Positions 1-7,203 are shown, numbered from the stretch's first letter. The stretch: 8,694 nt of DNA from Nitrospirales bacterium (GCA_029261305.1 JAJDBO010000211.1:1-8694), one strand, 5' to 3'. A program made the numbers and translations. The notes: generated by a model not told the origin, from the sequence alone.

Positions 1-102
1 ATCAGCAAACATCGCTCCCAGGAGGGGGCTGCCCACCTCTTTCCAATTCGTATCATCCTTTGGGAAAGAAACTGGGTTTTTCTGGCAGGAGGCAAGACTT
101 GA
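1..102 (+). CDS. Possible C-terminal end of an upstream gene (partial)
   Basis: Frame 1 is open from the window edge to a TGA at 100-102 and would encode about 33 residues ending WVFLAGGKT. Its stop overlaps the ATG of the next gene as TGATG, a classic sign of translational coupling within an operon. All three forward frames are open across this short stretch, so openness alone proves nothing; the stop/start overlap is the main support. I do not recognise the peptide and propose no function. Confidence 0.35.
   Translation: MSKHRSQEGAAHLFPIRIILWERNWVFLAGGKT
87..92 (+). promoter_or_regulatory. Ribosome binding site AGGAGG that decides the start at 102
   Basis: A consensus AGGAGG lies 9 bases before the ATG at 102. 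It selects this ATG over the longer in-frame TTG at 60, which has no comparable site. The ATG also places a hydrophobic signal sequence directly at the N-terminus. Confidence 0.8.
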
Positions 103-929
103 TGAGACCGATCCGTGTATGTCGTATGGCTGTACTCTTTCTGCCCTTCCTACTCCTTTGTACCCCCATCACAAACGCAGCTGAGGAAGAGGAAGAGGAC
201 AACCAATTACTCAATGAATTGTTTCAAAGTGAAACGGTTTACCCACAGGACCAAGGAGAAATCCAGTTCACTTTTGTGCCCGAATTTCGAGCAGGCATGA
301 CCCGCAACCGTTTTCTGTTCCCCTTCCTTGTTGAATTTGGACTGACCGATGCCTGGCAAGTCGAATTAGAATGGACTGCACATTCCATCATCACGGATCC
401 CAGAAAACAGGGAATTGGGGAGTTGGCCTTTGGCACGATGTACAGCTTTTTGAATATCGGCGGATCAACGTCTCATGCGGCAGCGGGCTTCGAAGTCGAG
501 ATCCCCCTAGGAGATGTGGATAAGGAGCTCAGTGAAGGGTTTTTGGAATATGAAACATTTGTCGTACTCGCACACGATTTCCCCCAGTTCTATCGCGTCC
601 AAGTCTTCACCCAATTTGGACTGACCTTCGTGCAACGTGTGGATAGTCCAATGGACCCGGATGACAAAGAACCGGCAGCCCATGAATTCCTCTTCAACAC
701 TGGCTTCATCGTGCCCTGGGAATGCATGGTGTTCACCGGGGAATTTAACTGGACGACGAATGAATGGAACCACGACGGCACCGAAAGTCAACAATTTTTC
801 ACGCCTGGAGTGAAATGGGTTCCGAGTACGTCTCGGGAAATCGGGATTGGCGTACCCATTGGTTTAAATAGTGAAACCGATGACTACCGAATTATTGTGC
901 ACTTTTTACAAGAATTTGACCTCTTATAA
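102..929 (+). CDS. Secreted beta-barrel outer membrane protein, MetA/phenol-degradation-like
   Basis: A 275-residue protein with an N-terminal signal peptide: basic residues (MRPIRVCR), a hydrophobic core at about 9-24 and likely cleavage near TNA at 26-27. A run of acidic residues follows (about 28-33). The rest alternates short hydrophobic/aromatic strands with polar turns, for example GEIQFTFVPEF, LVEFGLTDAWQVELEW, GIGELAFGTMYSF, HAAAGFEVEIPLGD and YRVQVFTQFGL. This pattern, especially the 'fGLTD.w.veLe' strand pair, resembles the family annotated as 'putative MetA-pathway of phenol degradation', outer membrane barrels mostly without a known substrate. The C-terminus ends in Leu rather than the common Phe. 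Cys20 lies in the signal core but has Leu at -1, so it is not a good lipobox. The start overlaps a preceding stop and the gene lies 19 bases before the sensor kinase, so the two are probably co-transcribed. A role in transport or in presenting a signal to the kinase is inference. Confidence 0.72.
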   Translation: MRPIRVCRMAVLFLPFLLLCTPITNAAEEEEEDNQLLNELFQSETVYPQDQGEIQFTFVPEFRAGMTRNRFLFPFLVEFGLTDAWQVELEWTAHSIITDPRKQGIGELAFGTMYSFLNIGGSTSHAAAGFEVEIPLGDVDKELSEGFLEYETFVVLAHDFPQFYRVQVFTQFGLTFVQRVDSPMDPDDKEPAAHEFLFNTGFIVPWECMVFTGEFNWTTNEWNHDGTESQQFFTPGVKWVPSTSREIGIGVPIGLNSETDDYRIIVHFLQEFDLL

Positions 930-948
930 CATCCGGAACAGTTAGAGT

Positions 949-3900
949 ATGAGCGTCAAGCAAAAACTCACGCTATTCGTCACCGTTGTCTGCATGGCTT
1001 TGGCCGTGAGCGCCGGACTATTCATCTGGGGGTTTTACCAAAATGTGCAATACCTCAATAGGGTCGAATATGCGTTGGAAGACATCCAAGCCATTGCCAA
1101 AGCCCGCACGGCCCTCCAAAGACAAATGAAGGAAACGTTGGATTACTTGGTAGCAGGTGAGGAATCAGAAAAGGATCAATATTTTCAATTCAACCGAACC
1201 GTCAATGAAGGGTTTCAGGAATGGGTCATCTCGTCCCAACGAACCTATGAACATGGCATGATAGGGGAAAAAGAAGAAATTTCGGAGGCCAGGGAATTTC
1301 AAGAACAGCATCAGCAAGCTCAAAACCAAATAGCGACGGTTTTTGAATTGTTCGAAGGAGGAAAGAGAGCCGAAGCGATCAAAATAATGGACCAGTTAGA
1401 ACCCGCCATGGATCAAATGATAGAAACGCTAGGAAAGAGCATTGAAGAAGAAGTCGAAGAGGCCAATGTGGCGTATTCCAAATTGATCTTTCGATTGGGG
1501 ATCTTGCCATGGATTGGAGACACCATCCTCGCTCAGGTTCAAAAAGCCCAATTGGCTCTCTCCTTCATGCTGTCAGCTGAAGATGTCAGTACCCATGCCA
1601 TTAAAACCATCAGGGAATTGGAGGATTTCTGGGTGACCGAAGGTGAGTATAGGCATCAAGCGGGGTTTGAAGTGGCCAGGGAAAAAAGCCAAGAAGCCAT
1701 GGCGGGATGGCTCACAATTATTACCGAACAAAGGGAATTGGACGTAGAAGGGAAAGAACTCGATAACAAACTCGCCAAGAGGATTGAGACCTTACTGCAC
1801 ACGATCGATGGTCTCAGTCAAGATGTCATTTCCTTAATCCAAACAGGGGACCGTGAGGCGATCACCGATATATTTGAAGACCAACTTGAAGTGCTCCTTG
1901 ACGACACATTGCTTCCAGCATTGGAAACCGCATCCCGTGACGGCCACCAAGAAATCGCCGATCATCATGAGGAATTGAAGAGCTTAGTCATTAGTACTGG
2001 CGCCCGAGTCATTGGCGTGCTCAGCATCCTCACACTAATCCTCATTATCGGTTTACGAAAAGTCCTGCATGGCATGGTGACGTCTCTGGACTTGCTAAGA
2101 CAAGGCACCGAAGCGATTGGGAGTGGACAATTATCACATCGCATCCCTATAAAATCCTCAAATGAATTTGGACAACTCGCTGAAGCGTTTAATCACATGT
2201 GTCAGGGGCTTGAAGACACACAACACGCACTCGTTTCTGAAAAAGCCCATATTGACAATATCATCGCATCCGTGAGCCAGATGATCTTTGTCTTGTCAAA
2301 CGACTACCGTATTCAACGGGCAAACCCTTGTGCCTACCTCACGTTGGGATATGACCGGGCCGAACTTGTGGGGCAACATATTCAAAGCATCTTTATTTCT
2401 CCGTATAAAGGATTAACCAGCGCTAACTATGAGGACGTGTTGAGGGCAAAACTCGGTTGGGAATTTCCGGCCATGGTGTCGGTCGCCCCCTTACTCAACA
2501 CGGAAAAGCACGTGACCGGGTATGTGCTTATAGCCATCGACATCACCCAACGTAAACAAGAAGAAGTCGAACTACTAACTGCGAAAAATCAAGCCGAGGC
2601 CGCCGCCGAAGCCAAGGCGGCCTTTCTCGCCACTATGAGTCATGAAATTCGCACGCCGATGAATGGCGTCATTGGCATGACGACGATATTGCTCAACACT
2701 ACCTTGTCGGAGGATCAACAGCGATACGTGGAAATCCTTCGCTCCTCGGGGAAATCACTCCTCTCCATCATCAATGATATTCTCGATTTTTCGAAAATTG
2801 AATCCGGAAAGTTAGAAATGGAAGTCCTGGACTTCAATCTAGGCACAACCATTGAGGAAACCCTTGATCTTCTGTCCGAAAAAGCCGCGGCCAAACAGTT
2901 GGAACTCACATCTTATGTATTCGCCGATGTCCCAACGTTACTTCGGGGCGATGCCAGTCGCTTACGACAAATCCTGCTCAATCTCGTTGGCAATGCGATT
3001 AAGTTTACCCCTGCGGGGGAAGTCAGTATCCGTGTTTTACGAATGAAGGAAACCACTGACACCGTCGAGCTACGTATTCAGGTAGCGGATACGGGCATTG
3101 GAATCCCCTACCACGCACAAGCCAAATTATTTCAACCATTCAACCAGGCAGACACCTCAACGACTCGCAAATATGGGGGAACCGGACTCGGCCTGGCAAT
3201 ATCCCAACAAATAGTCAGACTCATGGGCGGAACGATCAACCTGGAAAGTACACCTGGGAAAGGAAGCATCTTTTGGTTTACGGTTCCCCTCAACAAACAG
3301 ACCAAGAACACAGATGCGGAGGTGGAATCTCCTACTGGCTTAGAAGGCATTCGAATTTGCTGCGTTGATGATCATGAAACCAATCGCACGTTGCTCATGC
3401 ATTATTGTGTACAGTGGGGCATGGACACCACCGTCGTTGGGAGCCCCAAAGAAGCGTTGGAATGCATCCGTTCAGCTGCGGCAAGCGGAACCCCATACGA
3501 TGTAGCTATTTTAGACCAAGCCATGCCGGAAATGGATGGCTTGGCTTTGAGCCAGACCATTACATCGGACCCGTCTATTCCCGACATAAAATTAATCTTA
3601 TTGACGTCCTTGGGCCAATCCCAAAGCATCGAAGATGTGCATGAGGTAGGCTTTGCCGCTTCCTTGACGAAGCCACTGCACAAAGCGCAACTGCTCACAT
3701 GCCTCAAACACCTCATTCACCCTTCAGCCTTGGGCTCTGTTCAGGGGCTGACAATTTCCCACAACCCTCCTACGACAAAACAGGGACCACCGCGCTCGGC
3801 CTCACTCCTTGTCGTAGATGACCACTCCGTCAATCAACAATTGGCACAAATGATGTTGGAACAAATGGGACACCGGGTCAATGTGGTTGGCGACGGACAA

Positions 3901-4605
3901 GAGGCGTTAGATGCACTGGAACAACAGTCCTATGATGTCGTATTCATGGATTGTCAAATGCCCGAAATGGATGGCTTTACCGCAACGCGAGAAATTCGTC
4001 GTCGCGAAGGAGAAGGGCGGCATACGCCCATTATTGCCATGACAGCAAATGCCATGACTGGGGATCGGGAACGTTGCCTTGAGGCAGGCATGGATGATTA
4101 TGTGAGCAAACCCATCAATATTGAACGATTACAGGAAGCTCTCGAACGGCAATTTTCCACGATCGCTCCAGTAGAAGAAACAAACACGACACCGTCCAGC
4201 CATAAAGTACCATCGGATCAAGAGCCTAACGGCTCAGACATCAATCGTATTGATCCAGCCGTATTAGACGAATGGCAGATACTCTCTGGCTCTGGGTATC
4301 CTGCTTTTCTGAAGAAAATCGTAGGGCAATTCGTGAAAGATTCCACAACATGCGTCAGCCAAATACAGGAAGCGGTGGCCTCTCGGGATATAGACGCATT
4401 AGTGGCGGCTACGCATGGACTCAAAGGCATTTCCAGTAATATGGGAGCGCGAAAACTTCAGACACGTTCTGCCGAATGGGAAGAGCGCGCCCGTCAAAAT
4501 CTCATAGAAGATTGGGATATGATCGTCGAGCAGTTACAATCTGAAGTATCCCTGGCCAATCAAGTCCTCGAACAAGAAGTGGTCAAAAACGCTCCATCCT
4601 CATGA
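949..4605 (+). CDS. Hybrid sensor histidine kinase (HAMP-PAS-HisKA-HATPase-REC-REC-HPt)
   Basis: An inner-membrane hybrid kinase of 1218 residues with a full internal phosphorelay. TM1 is at about 7-29, then a roughly 320-residue, almost wholly helical periplasmic sensor, TM2 at about 351-369, HAMP at about 370-424, PAS at about 435-535 and a short coiled coil rich in Ala/Glu. HisKA carries SHEIRTPMNG with the phosphoacceptor His565. The ATPase domain has its N box at Asn682, G1 box DTGIGIP from Asp714 and G2 box GGTGLGL at 743-749. Receiver 1 (about 800-917) has Asp856 and Lys908; receiver 2 (about 950-1068) has DD at 957-958, Asp1001 and Lys1054. The C-terminal HPt has THGLKG with His1156. 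All key residues are intact. The architecture is that of BarA/EvgS-like unorthodox kinases, with a second receiver. No output regulator lies in the window, so the target is in trans. The RBS before the ATG is weak (no clear AGGAGG), which suits translation coupled to the barrel gene 19 bases upstream. The signal sensed is unknown. Confidence 0.95.
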   Translation: MSVKQKLTLFVTVVCMALAVSAGLFIWGFYQNVQYLNRVEYALEDIQAIAKARTALQRQMKETLDYLVAGEESEKDQYFQFNRTVNEGFQEWVISSQRTYEHGMIGEKEEISEAREFQEQHQQAQNQIATVFELFEGGKRAEAIKIMDQLEPAMDQMIETLGKSIEEEVEEANVAYSKLIFRLGILPWIGDTILAQVQKAQLALSFMLSAEDVSTHAIKTIRELEDFWVTEGEYRHQAGFEVAREKSQEAMAGWLTIITEQRELDVEGKELDNKLAKRIETLLHTIDGLSQDVISLIQTGDREAITDIFEDQLEVLLDDTLLPALETASRDGHQEIADHHEELKSLVISTGARVIGVLSILTLILIIGLRKVLHGMVTSLDLLRQGTEAIGSGQLSHRIPIKSSNEFGQLAEAFNHMCQGLEDTQHALVSEKAHIDNIIASVSQMIFVLSNDYRIQRANPCAYLTLGYDRAELVGQHIQSIFISPYKGLTSANYEDVLRAKLGWEFPAMVSVAPLLNTEKHVTGYVLIAIDITQRKQEEVELLTAKNQAEAAAEAKAAFLATMSHEIRTPMNGVIGMTTILLNTTLSEDQQRYVEILRSSGKSLLSIINDILDFSKIESGKLEMEVLDFNLGTTIEETLDLLSEKAAAKQLELTSYVFADVPTLLRGDASRLRQILLNLVGNAIKFTPAGEVSIRVLRMKETTDTVELRIQVADTGIGIPYHAQAKLFQPFNQADTSTTRKYGGTGLGLAISQQIVRLMGGTINLESTPGKGSIFWFTVPLNKQTKNTDAEVESPTGLEGIRICCVDDHETNRTLLMHYCVQWGMDTTVVGSPKEALECIRSAAASGTPYDVAILDQAMPEMDGLALSQTITSDPSIPDIKLILLTSLGQSQSIEDVHEVGFAASLTKPLHKAQLLTCLKHLIHPSALGSVQGLTISHNPPTTKQGPPRSASLLVVDDHSVNQQLAQMMLEQMGHRVNVVGDGQEALDALEQQSYDVVFMDCQMPEMDGFTATREIRRREGEGRHTPIIAMTANAMTGDRERCLEAGMDDYVSKPINIERLQEALERQFSTIAPVEETNTTPSSHKVPSDQEPNGSDINRIDPAVLDEWQILSGSGYPAFLKKIVGQFVKDSTTCVSQIQEAVASRDIDALVAATHGLKGISSNMGARKLQTRSAEWEERARQNLIEDWDMIVEQLQSEVSLANQVLEQEVVKNAPSS

Positions 4606-4661
4606 ATGCCATCAGGCCAACCTGGCACTCTCCCTTCATTCACAAATTTTGGTTAAGATGG

Positions 4662-4682
4662 TAAAGGGGTCGCGTCCCTTTA
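4662..4682 (+). terminator. Weak terminator-like hairpin after the kinase operon
   Basis: TAAAGGG (4662-4668) pairs perfectly with CCCTTTA (4676-4682) around a GTCGCGT loop, 57 bases after the kinase stop, and is followed by TTATTATC. The tail is not a true T-run, so termination would be weak. The left arm contains AAAGGGGTC, a motif that recurs at the repeats further right, so this may be a repetitive palindrome and not a terminator. Confidence 0.4.
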
Positions 4683-4788
4683 TTATCAATCCATTTCCTG
4701 ATGTGATGCAAAAACAGTTCGAACAATGCCGGGCAGAAACAAACCATACCATTTTAAGAGAATCGTCCCCTTATTAGCCGGAAGATTA

Positions 4789-4807
4789 TTCCGAAAGTAT
4801 TTCGGAA
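4789..4807. repeat. Perfect 8-bp inverted repeat, TTCCGAAA-GTA-TTTCGGAA
   Basis: Both 8-base arms match exactly around a 3-base centre. The compact dyad could be an operator for a dimeric regulator or a small hairpin. There is no T-run after it, and no clear promoter or gene start lies close by. Just downstream the pentamer ACGAT occurs three times within about 18 bases (about 4807-4824). Confidence 0.6.
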
Positions 4808-5338
4808 ACGATCGACGATTACGATTCATCTCATTGTCGGATAATATTCGGTGTCGCCATTCCCGAGTGATCTATTGCGACCAGGCTCTCTTCATTCGAC
4901 AAAAGCTTTTTCAATAACTCGGTTTCCCCAATCAACCAATTTTAGAAGATGTGGCTTTCTGTGAAAAAATAATCGCACACCTCACACCCGTTCTCCTCAA
5001 TCCCTCCGTCATCACCGACTCCCACAAGTTCGTCCAAATGGGCATCTGGCGAAGCCTCGCCCGCGTCTTCCTCATCATCCTCAGTGTGGAATTTCGCTTG
5101 CCACGCTTGCTAACACCTGCCTTCTTTCAAGACATTCGTTAAGACACCCGGCACTTCGAAAAAAACGGATAGCCAATTTGGACACTTCACTTTCACGGAG
5201 AGCCTAAAGAATTGGAGGCAATCTCTGGCAAAATTCCCAGACTTCCCTCTGGACTGAGCAAGAACGAGGATTCCATCGGTGGGCAGTAAAATTTAGCCAG
5301 TTGGAAGAGAACCATCTACTATAGAATCCGGAAAAAAA

Positions 5339-5367
5339 GGCATTAGATCAAGTCTTGACCTCATGCC
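5339..5367. repeat. 29-base interrupted palindrome, REP-like
   Basis: GGCAT (5339-5343) pairs with ATGCC (5363-5367), and inside it TCAAG (5348-5352) pairs with CTTGA (5354-5358) around a single T at 5353. An AG/CT pair between the two stems adds to the symmetry. A nested, nearly symmetric palindrome in non-coding DNA is typical of REP/BIME-type repeats mobilised by RAYT transposases, and a RAYT remnant lies about 1.5 kb downstream. No second copy is visible here, so the repeat status is inferred. Confidence 0.45.
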
Positions 5368-5379
5368 CTAGGCCGGATC

Positions 5380-5396
5380 CCTGGCAAACAGCCAGG
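5380..5396. repeat. Small hairpin CCTGGC-AAACA-GCCAGG
   Basis: A perfect 6-bp stem with a 5-base loop starts 13 bases after the nested palindrome at 5339-5367. The spacing suggests the two form one composite repetitive element. No T-run follows, so it is not a standard terminator. Confidence 0.45.
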
Positions 5397-5545
5397 CACG
5401 CCTTTCTCGCAAGATGACCGCCCGCAGTTTAGACAGCACAAGCTGGCGATTGACCCCGCGCAAGGTCTTTGATACTTTCCGGTCCAGGCAAAAAGGCCTT
5501 TTAAAATTCCTATTCCCGCCCTCCTATCCCCTTTGGTGAAGTCTT

Positions 5546-6841
5546 ATGGATAAACCAAAAAGAATATCCGTTCGAGTTGATGAATCCGTAGAGAATTTTT
5601 TGGGGTTTATCGTGCGATATTTTTCAACATTATTTGTAATTATTTTGCACCCGTTATCACCCCAAAAATTATTGAATCAAATTGATGCTGAACCACCGTT
5701 GTATGTTAGGCCATTAACTTTTCTCGCTATTGGCGCCTTTTCATTTTCATTAATTATCAATGTATTTCCAAAAGGTCTCGAAGGCTTGATTTATATCATG
5801 TGGGATGCTGACGGAGTCAAATCGCAAATCCGTGACAATTGGCAACAAGCATTTTCTCTTACTACACTGCTGATTTCAGGAATGCCAGTAATTTTTTCCG
5901 TGGTAGCGTTATCGAGCTTGTCCGGAAAATTTATTTTTAACGATCATCCCTTCCAAAAGAAGTGGTTTGAAATAAATTGTTATGTCTTTGGGTTCCAATC
6001 AGTTTCCTTTTTAATACTTTTTTCCTTGGATACTTTGCTAGAAAGTGTAGTGATTGTTGTTCCTTGGATTAGCGAGATTAAAGTTTCAGAGAATTCCCTT
6101 TCCTTTTTTTTCCTTATTTTACTTGGATTGTCGGCGATTGTGACATTGGTCTGGCCTGCAATTTTACTTTCTACTACATTTATTAAGTTAAAAGAGATTT
6201 ATGCGTTTCGCAAAAAGGTTTTAAACGGTATTTTAATAGTGCTAGTTTATTATCCTTTGGGACTTTTTTTGTACCCGGGTTTTGCTAGCATATTGCCATC
6301 ATTGGATGAAAGATATTTCACATCGCCTGAGCCTAGTATGTCGCTGGTAAGTTTCACATCAGATAAATTTGAACCAACGGTTAATTTCTATCGACTTAGA
6401 GTGGGACTTGAAATCACCAATCCTACTTCTGAAGATATTGTATATGCATTGGAAAACACTGATTTTAAGTTTCATTGGGGAGAGTCTGACACACCGCCCA
6501 AGAGCTACTGGGACTTACAAGATGCTGAAATTAAATTGGTCGAACCTCAGTCTGATGTAAAACGGTTGATCGTTCCTAAAAATTCGGTAAAGAAGTTTGT
6601 TGCTGAATTATATAACGTGGAACTAGCAAAAATTGCTTGTGAAGTTGTTCAACTTATGACGAGTCAAGATGCCAATATAGATTACAACAGCTCAAACAAT
6701 GCCCCACTTAGCACATTTAATTTTATCTATGAATTAGGTGCAATTAAGGAAACTTTGTTAATTGATGTTGAGGATATCTTTGGTCTGGAATTCCATGAAT
6801 CAGAAAAAATGCAAAAAATATGTGAAAGTAAACTCAATTAA
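5546..6841 (+). CDS. Multi-pass membrane protein of unknown function with a soluble C-terminal domain
   Basis: A 431-residue protein I do not recognise. The N-terminal half is hydrophobic: a possible first helix at about 17-35, then segments at about 54-74, 103-126, 143-174, 184-210 and 225-250, giving five or six membrane helices. From about residue 255 the protein is soluble and looks beta-rich and polar to the end. The segment after the first helix (HPLSPQKLLNQIDAEP, then PLYVRPLTFLAIGAF) loosely recalls Yip1-like bacterial membrane proteins, but this is weak. The ATG at 5546 is preceded by GGTGAAG about 6 bases upstream, a modest RBS. The gene is visibly AT-rich, with runs of T and A and A/T-ending codons, unlike the operon at its left, and it is bounded by palindromic repeats and a transposase remnant. 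Horizontal acquisition is plausible. No partner gene suggests a function. Confidence 0.7.
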   Translation: MDKPKRISVRVDESVENFLGFIVRYFSTLFVIILHPLSPQKLLNQIDAEPPLYVRPLTFLAIGAFSFSLIINVFPKGLEGLIYIMWDADGVKSQIRDNWQQAFSLTTLLISGMPVIFSVVALSSLSGKFIFNDHPFQKKWFEINCYVFGFQSVSFLILFSLDTLLESVVIVVPWISEIKVSENSLSFFFLILLGLSAIVTLVWPAILLSTTFIKLKEIYAFRKKVLNGILIVLVYYPLGLFLYPGFASILPSLDERYFTSPEPSMSLVSFTSDKFEPTVNFYRLRVGLEITNPTSEDIVYALENTDFKFHWGESDTPPKSYWDLQDAEIKLVEPQSDVKRLIVPKNSVKKFVAELYNVELAKIACEVVQLMTSQDANIDYNSSNNAPLSTFNFIYELGAIKETLLIDVEDIFGLEFHESEKMQKICESKLN

Positions 6842-6857
6842 CATTTAATATTAAATA

Positions 6858-6887
6858 AGGGGTCAAGTTGCTTGCTTTATAATATAT
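6858..6887 (+). repeat. Direct repeat copy 1 (upstream of RAYT remnant)
   Basis: Thirty bases starting AGGGGTCA and containing a perfect TATAAT at 6878-6883. It matches 6991-7020 at 25 of 30 positions without gaps. It lies just before the start codon of the transposase remnant, so it is probably the leader/promoter region of that element. No good -35 is visible at the expected spacing. Confidence 0.7.
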
Positions 6888-6906
6888 AATTAATTATGCA
6901 TGCCCC

Positions 6907-7020
6907 ATGCCTAGACCTACCCGCATCGAATACCAGGATGCCTATTACCATGTGATGAATCGGGGGCGAGGCTATGAGAAAAGGGGGGAAAGGTGTCAGA
7001 TTGCTTTCTTTATAATATAG
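6907..7020 (+). pseudogene. Truncated REP-associated (Y1/IS200-like, RAYT) transposase
   Basis: The frame begins MPRPTRIEYQ, then DAYYHVMNRGRG. This is the characteristic N-terminus of REP-associated tyrosine transposases (the MPRPLRIEYPGAxYHVMNRG pattern). After about residue 22 the similarity ends; the frame runs through GYEKRGERCQ into a second copy of the element's own leader and stops at TAG 7018-7020, 37 codons in all. The HUH motif and the catalytic tyrosine of the full protein (normally over 150 residues) are missing, so no activity is possible. The structure indicates a deletion, probably by recombination or slippage between repeated leaders. Identification of the family is confident; the history is inferred. 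Confidence 0.82.
6991..7020 (+). repeat. Direct repeat copy 2 (at the break of the RAYT remnant)
   Basis: AGGTGTCAGATTGC at its left end and TATAAT at 7011-7016 match copy 1 (6858-6887) at 25 of 30 positions in the same orientation. The two copies start 133 bases apart and enclose the surviving start of the transposase gene. Confidence 0.7.
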
Positions 7021-7203
7021 AAGTTAAGCCGCTGCATCATCTTTGCGAAGTCTCGGTTTTTATTGATGCACTTCTAAAACTGGAGCGTGATAATATTCAC
7101 GGACCCCACATTATTTGCATTACCCCCTTGGAACCCCTTTTCCTTCAGATCGTTTCTCCCCATAAAAGTAGATGCAATTGGTTTTGCCTCATCCTTTTCA
7201 ATT

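Larger units (their letters stand above)
4606..5545. other. 940-base gap without a convincing gene, rich in hairpins
   Basis: Short open frames exist on both strands (for example 4726-4917 and 4951-5142 forward), but none has a good RBS, and I recognise no family in them. On the minus strand a frame across about 5115-4700 is also fairly open, but it is interrupted by stops and of low complexity. The stretch contains at least five clear inverted repeats: 4662-4682, 4789-4807, 5339-5367, 5380-5396 and 5491-5502. It is best described as intergenic or decayed DNA. The frame at about 5173-5289 forward shows a faint resemblance to a NikR/CopG-type C-terminal domain, described under findings. Confidence 0.6.

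Noticed and set aside
60..101. TTG start at 60 for the barrel protein, adding 14 residues
   Set aside because: The ATG at 102 has a consensus AGGAGG at correct spacing, puts the signal peptide at the N-terminus, and overlaps the preceding stop; the TTG has no RBS.
161..164. Cys20 of the barrel protein as a lipoprotein lipobox
   Set aside because: The residue before Cys is Leu, not Gly/Ala/Ser, and the following sequence fits signal peptidase I cleavage near TNA.
2715..3716. Open frames of 64-104 codons antisense to the kinase (2715-2909, 3132-3350, 3402-3716)
   Set aside because: They lie within a well-conserved kinase coding sequence, have no RBS and no recognisable motifs; they are by-products of codon bias.
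5048..5061. Hairpin GGCGA-AGCC-TCGCC as a functional element
   Set aside because: A 5-bp stem in GC-rich DNA is expected by chance; no T-run or gene boundary nearby.
4726..5142. Forward frames of 63 codons each at 4726-4917 and 4951-5142 as genes
   Set aside because: No good RBS, no recognisable family, and other frames over the same DNA are similarly open. Kept only as part of the gap description.
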